Shown piece by piece: positions 62,531-64,000 of a DNA stretch of 64,000 nucleotides. This DNA comes from JAAXPZ01 sp965215705. Lineage in GTDB: Bacteria > Campylobacterota > Campylobacteria > Campylobacterales > Sulfurovaceae. The DNA lies in contig CBDCEE010000016.1 in the NCBI GenBank assembly GCA_965215705.1, positions 1 to 64,000 of the forward strand, read 5' to 3'. The notes under the pieces were generated by a model. That model saw only the letters and a program-made list of their open reading frames with translations, was not told the DNA's origin and made no database searches. Each line of letters starts with the position of its first letter. Position 1 is the first letter of the stretch. A program made the position numbers and the translations under genes.

Positions 62531-63451
62531 ATGAAACACTTCATCCTATGTATCTCCTTACTTGCTACACATTCAGTGGCTAACACCTATACCTTGAGCC
62601 CCCTATCCATCACCAAAGATATCACCTGTTTTATCGGGGATTTCAATCCACCCACCAAATCGAACAAAGGGTTTGTCTCCAATGTCTGCTATATAGATAT
62701 GGGAGACAGCATCGTGGTGATCGATCCTGGTCCTACCTATCTCTTTGCCAAAGAGCTTCATCAACAGATCCAAAAGACCCATCCAGATAAAAAAGTCTCT
62801 CATGTTATTGTCACAAACTTTCATGACGACAGGTTATTAGGTGCTTCTTACTTCCAAGAGATCGGTATCAAAATCGTCGGGCACAAGACGATCAATGAAG
62901 ATATCCAAAAGTATCAAGGAAAGTTTGAAAGGATACAAAAAATCACTACCAAAGCAGAGTATGCTGGTACCAAGATTATCAAGGCAGATACCCTGGTTGA
63001 TGGTGGATATACGATCAAAGGAAGCCGCAAAACCCTAGAGATCATCAAGCCTAGCAAGGTCTCTGAAGAACGCAGTGATATCGCAGTCTATTGCAAAGAG
63101 GACAGCTTCCTCTTTGCAGGAAATATCATCTTCAACGGAAGAATGTTGAACTACCGTGAAGCCTCCAGTATAAATGGCTGGATCGAAGCACTAGAGAACC
63201 TCAAAAAACGAAAAGCCAAATACATACTCGGTGGACATGGAAAAGAGTATGATACAAACTCATATCGGTTTTCCCTAGAGTACCTAAAAGTACTCAAAGA
63301 AGATGTATCCTCTGCCTATAAAAATGAGATAGAAAGAGAAGATGTAAAAAAAACATTTAGAAGTAAAGCTTTTGAAAAAATGCCCTATTTCCAACAACTT
63401 AACAGCAACAACATCAATAAGTACTATGACCAACTTGAATGGGCTGAATAG
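62531..63451 (+). CDS. Exported MBL-fold protein with a B2-like altered metal site
   Basis: A 306-residue metallo-beta-lactamase-fold protein with a signal peptide (about 1-17). Typical hydrolases have H-x-H-x-D-H; here the motif reads Asn96-Phe-His98-Asp-Asp100-Arg101, the N-x-H-x-D-R pattern known from subclass B2 beta-lactamases. The later His ligand is not visible (region 175-185 reads PSKVSEE), the third-site residue is Asn198 in AGN, and His236 in GGHGKEYD is kept. It may bind one metal or none. Its role is unknown. Confidence 0.85.
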   Translation: MKHFILCISLLATHSVANTYTLSPLSITKDITCFIGDFNPPTKSNKGFVSNVCYIDMGDSIVVIDPGPTYLFAKELHQQIQKTHPDKKVSHVIVTNFHDDRLLGASYFQEIGIKIVGHKTINEDIQKYQGKFERIQKITTKAEYAGTKIIKADTLVDGGYTIKGSRKTLEIIKPSKVSEERSDIAVYCKEDSFLFAGNIIFNGRMLNYREASSINGWIEALENLKKRKAKYILGGHGKEYDTNSYRFSLEYLKVLKEDVSSAYKNEIEREDVKKTFRSKAFEKMPYFQQLNSNNINKYYDQLEWAE

Positions 63452-63724
63452 GACAAAGTAGTTGCACACCCTTATATATCTCTGCCTTAAACAATGTATA
63501 ACTTTCCTATAAAAGATAGAGATATCTCAGCCTCACATTTTTTTCATTACATCAAAATTATAAATTAATATATAGTTGAAGGGGTAAGGCAAAGATTGTA
63601 GTATGGGTTATTTATAGTGCATTGGTCAATAAACTATGACGAAGAGTTGGTATAGCTCAAAAGGCCAGCGTTTATCATGCTATGTGCCTATATAAAGCAC
63701 TATATATTCTCACTCAGTCTCAGC
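63452..63724. other. Intergenic region, A/T-rich, possible structured RNA
   Basis: No convincing coding sequence in these 273 bases. TATAGTGC (63613-63620) pairs with GCACTATA (63697-63704), and ATAAAC / GTTTAT can pair inside, so the central part may fold as a small RNA or be an insertion scar. No tRNA pattern is seen. GAAGGGG near 63577 is not followed by a usable start. Confidence 0.3.
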
Positions 63725-63750
63725 AACAAAGAGAATAAACTCTCTTTGTT
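63725..63750 (-). terminator. Hairpin after the rhodanese gene
   Basis: A perfect 10-bp stem AACAAAGAGA / TCTCTTTGTT with a 6-base loop lies 13 bases past the stop of the minus-strand gene. There is no T-run beyond the stem, so efficiency is uncertain. Confidence 0.5.
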
Positions 63751-63763
63751 ACCGTAGTAGTAT

Positions 63764-64000
63764 TTAGTTCCCCATATATGCCTTGTCCTCTTCTGAAATC
63801 TTGTTTGAAGTAGTCTCATCCAAATTGATCTCATAGATAGAGCTCGGCTGCGTATACTCTGAATCGATACGCTTTTTTACCACGGTATATTTGGGCGTAT
63901 CCAGATCCATAAAGCTTCCTTTGGGAAGGATCTCAGTTCCGTTTACATCAGTTCTTCCTCCAGCCATTTCACCCCACTGTACCCATGAGCCATCATACAT
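63764..64000 (-). CDS. Rhodanese-like sulfurtransferase, C-terminal part (cut by window edge)
   Basis: The last 78 residues of a protein whose start lies beyond base 64000. It opens M-Y-D-G-S-W-V-Q-W-G-E-M, the closing motif of the second rhodanese domain of thiosulfate/mercaptopyruvate sulfurtransferases. It is followed by a charged tail of about 55 residues. The active-site cysteine would be upstream, outside the window. Sulfurtransfer fits a sulfur-oxidising organism. The ATG at the very edge is probably internal. Confidence 0.7.
   Translation of the reverse strand: MYDGSWVQWGEMAGGRTDVNGTEILPKGSFMDLDTPKYTVVKKRIDSEYTQPSSIYEINLDETTSNKISEEDKAYMGN

Noticed and set aside
60493..64000. A beta-lactam resistance locus because of the MBL-fold protein
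   Set aside because: The metal site is only partly B2-like, several ligand positions are lost, and there are no resistance or mobile genes nearby.
1..64000. CRISPR array, prophage or tRNA-linked island
   Set aside because: No regularly spaced direct repeats, phage structural genes, integrase or tRNA genes were seen; gene content is mostly core with normal spacing.

Overview
The window looks like a piece of chromosome from a Campylobacterota (Epsilonproteobacteria) bacterium, most likely a Sulfurovum-like sulfur oxidiser. The grounds are the gene order fmt-birA-parA-parB-atpF'-atpF-atpH-atpA-atpG-atpD-atpC-tolQ-tolR-tolA-tolB-pal, the rplI-hslV-hslU-era cluster, the split ATP synthase locus without atpB/atpE, a PUA-less ProB, and -10 boxes close to TATAAT with poor -35 boxes. 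The genus is an inference. No rRNA or tRNA gene was seen.

Layout. 1-165: end of an IS1595/ISXO2-type transposase. 233-3481 (minus): rplI-hslV-hslU-era. 3558-5504: M3 peptidase. 5685-10449: a three-gene sensory operon with two secreted PilJ/NIT-like helical proteins and a hybrid histidine kinase with three receiver-like modules. 10489-11805 (minus): argG. 11805-12280: a 475-base gap with a cyclic-di-GMP-I (GEMM) riboswitch, a possible switching hairpin, a long interrupted hairpin and the pdxJ promoter. 12280-14023: pdxJ-pdxA. 14028-14892 (minus): TPR protein and a small cysteine-rich protein. 14998-20148: yqeY-like gene and a complete branched-chain amino acid ABC transporter. 20334-23349: DASS-type transporter and DEAD-box helicase. 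23346-30545: mostly minus-strand housekeeping genes (trpC, TPR protein, YkgJ-type protein, tRNA methyltransferase, ttcA-like, mtnN, fabD, slyD), with bpt on plus. 30680-34877: SPATA20/YyaL-type protein, cysK, metY. 34941-39294: Tol-Pal. 39320-45100: ATP synthase F1 and b subunits. 45166-50751: parB, parA, birA, fmt, a cyclotransferase, proB, obgE. 50862-54173: cysteine desulfidase-like protein, CPA1 antiporter, L27, L21. 54284-59354: accC, ridA, lipoprotein, and the overlapping run metX-xseB-nitrilase-like-thiF. 59460-64000: thioredoxin-like protein, cytochrome b561, aminotransferase, secreted protein, metallo-beta-lactamase-fold protein, and the end of a rhodanese.

How the genes work together. 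Much of the window is core machinery: proteolysis (HslUV), translation (L9, L21, L27, Era, Obg, Fmt), energy (F1 ATPase), envelope integrity (Tol-Pal) and chromosome partition (ParAB). Sulfur-containing amino acid synthesis is well represented: MetX makes O-acetylhomoserine, MetY sulfhydrylates it, CysK makes cysteine, and a desulfidase-like protein may degrade cysteine. The Liv system and the DASS carrier import amino acids and probably carboxylates.

The least ordinary parts are the NIT/PilJ-like sensory operon, a c-di-GMP riboswitch with no obvious regulated gene, a 26-base-arm hairpin beside it, a nitrilase-fold protein without its catalytic cysteine, an MBL-fold protein with a B2-like Asn-x-His-x-Asp-Arg motif, and a TtcA-like protein missing one cluster cysteine.
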